From Eubacteriaceae bacterium (GTDB lineage Bacteria; Bacillota; Clostridia; Lachnospirales; Lachnospiraceae), in assembly GCA_910575665.1 (NCBI GenBank), contig CAJTFB010000018.1, forward strand, positions 26,485 through 90,484: 64,000 nucleotides of DNA, read 5' to 3'. This document shows, piece after piece, positions 63,541-64,000 of the stretch. Below the pieces are notes generated by a model. That model saw only the letters and a list, made by a program, of their open reading frames with translations, did not search any database and was not told the origin of the DNA. The first letter of the stretch is position 1. Each line of letters begins with the position of its first letter. The position numbers were made by a program, and so were the translations under genes.

Positions 63541-63861
63541 TTAAAGATGTTTTTCAATAGCGGCCAGAAGCTCTCCTTTTGGCATCGCTCCCATTACCTT
63601 TTCCACCACTTCTCCCCCTTTAAAGAGGAAAAATGCCGGAATCCCTGTGATTCCATAACTCTGGGCAATCTCCATGTTATCATCACAGTTTAATTTGCCC
63701 ACTACAAGGCGGTCTTTTTGCTCCTCTGCGATCTCATCCACCCGTGGGGACATCATTTTACAGGGTCCGCACCACACTGCCCAGAAGTCCACCAGCACGG
63801 GCTTATCTGATTGTAAGACCTTTTCTTGAAAATTTGCTGCATTTAATTCTATCGCTGCCAT
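63541..63861 (-). CDS. trxA: Thioredoxin
   Basis: A 106-residue single-domain thioredoxin. VDFWAVWCGPCKMMSP holds the redox pair CGPC; the cis-proline is in GITGIPAFFLFKGGE. It reduces disulfides of cytoplasmic enzymes with electrons from thioredoxin reductase. The ATG at 63861 follows AGAGGTG. Confidence 0.97.
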   Translation of the reverse strand: MAAIELNAANFQEKVLQSDKPVLVDFWAVWCGPCKMMSPRVDEIAEEQKDRLVVGKLNCDDNMEIAQSYGITGIPAFFLFKGGEVVEKVMGAMPKGELLAAIEKHL

Positions 63862-64000
63862 ATAATCACCTCTTTTAATCTTTTTCTTTAGCCATGAGCA
63901 AAACTCAACAAAGTAAGTATTTATACGGTTTTGCCCACTGCTTTTATTTTTATTATCACTCCCAGAACCTTTGGTTCTGTATTTATAGAAACAATCAGCT

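Noticed and set aside
1..64000. CRISPR arrays, prophage or complete insertion sequences
   Set aside because: No regularly spaced short repeats, phage structural genes or transposase genes were seen; the only long tandem repeat is the LRR gene array.

Overview
The window looks like a chromosomal segment of a spore-forming, anaerobic Clostridia bacterium, most likely Lachnospiraceae. The evidence is the spoIIAA-spoIIAB-sigF operon, the Firmicutes gene order ecfA1-ecfA2-ecfT-truA-rplM-rpsI, a T-box leader on valS, a NiaR-regulated nadABC operon, long-form HPF, phosphate acetyltransferase, strong GGAGG ribosome sites and occasional TTG/GTG starts. No genus can be named from sequence reading alone. 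Almost every gene is on the minus strand. The exceptions are a tiny toxin gene, an aminotransferase, cheC-cheD and trpS.

Layout. 1-3440: the N-terminal part of a sodium-dependent (SNF) transporter, then an AT-rich accessory patch with a DUF262/DUF1524 GmrSD-like protein and a compact type I toxin-antitoxin locus (31-aa hydrophobic peptide plus convergent small RNA). 3600-8970: ribosomal proteins L13/S9, an inserted amidohydrolase, TruA and the ECF vitamin-transporter energy module. 8990-17100: a long co-directional run, secA-prfB-cheW-hom-(apgM-type homoserine kinase candidate)-lysC. 17130-26980: a group of membrane or zinc-ribbon proteins (Zn-ribbon/TM protein, SPFH protein, TPM-domain protein, Zn-ribbon membrane protein, TPR protein) interleaved with hpf, an rRNA methyltransferase, tRNA-Arg(ACG) and the spoIIA sporulation operon. 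A cluster of DnaA boxes lies in the hpf upstream region. 27130-28910: a two-gene locus encoding a HipA-like protein with all key catalytic positions altered and a protein with a serine-recombinase-like C-terminal half. 29020-32260: valS with a T-box; a repeat/palindrome block sits between the T-box terminator and the start codon. 32300-41000: a chemoreceptor, a secreted HExxHxxGxxD metalloprotease candidate, an aminotransferase, pta, a NatAB-type ABC exporter and an AlkD-like glycosylase. 41050-45270: a MarR-controlled heterodimeric ABC exporter with a perfect 17-bp-arm operator over the start site. 45310-50870: a second chemoreceptor and nadA-nadB-nadC-niaR. 50880-53900: a GH10 xylanase lipoprotein, a small P-loop kinase and cheC-cheD. 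54240-62040: an export operon of one giant modular subtilase-like protein followed by four tandem BspA-type leucine-rich-repeat proteins with a ~970-bp period. 62050-64000: a long inverted repeat, trpS and trxA.

How the genes fit together. Translation and secretion housekeeping (L13, S9, RF2, SecA, ValRS, TrpRS, HPF) alternates with aspartate-family amino acid synthesis, NAD synthesis, sporulation sigma control and chemotaxis adaptors. The least explained parts are the HipA-like/recombinase-like pair (27138-28907), the subtilase-LRR operon (54247-62033), the toxin-sRNA locus (3125-3455) and the DnaA-box cluster (20395-20474). All functional calls are from reading motifs and context; no database search was run.
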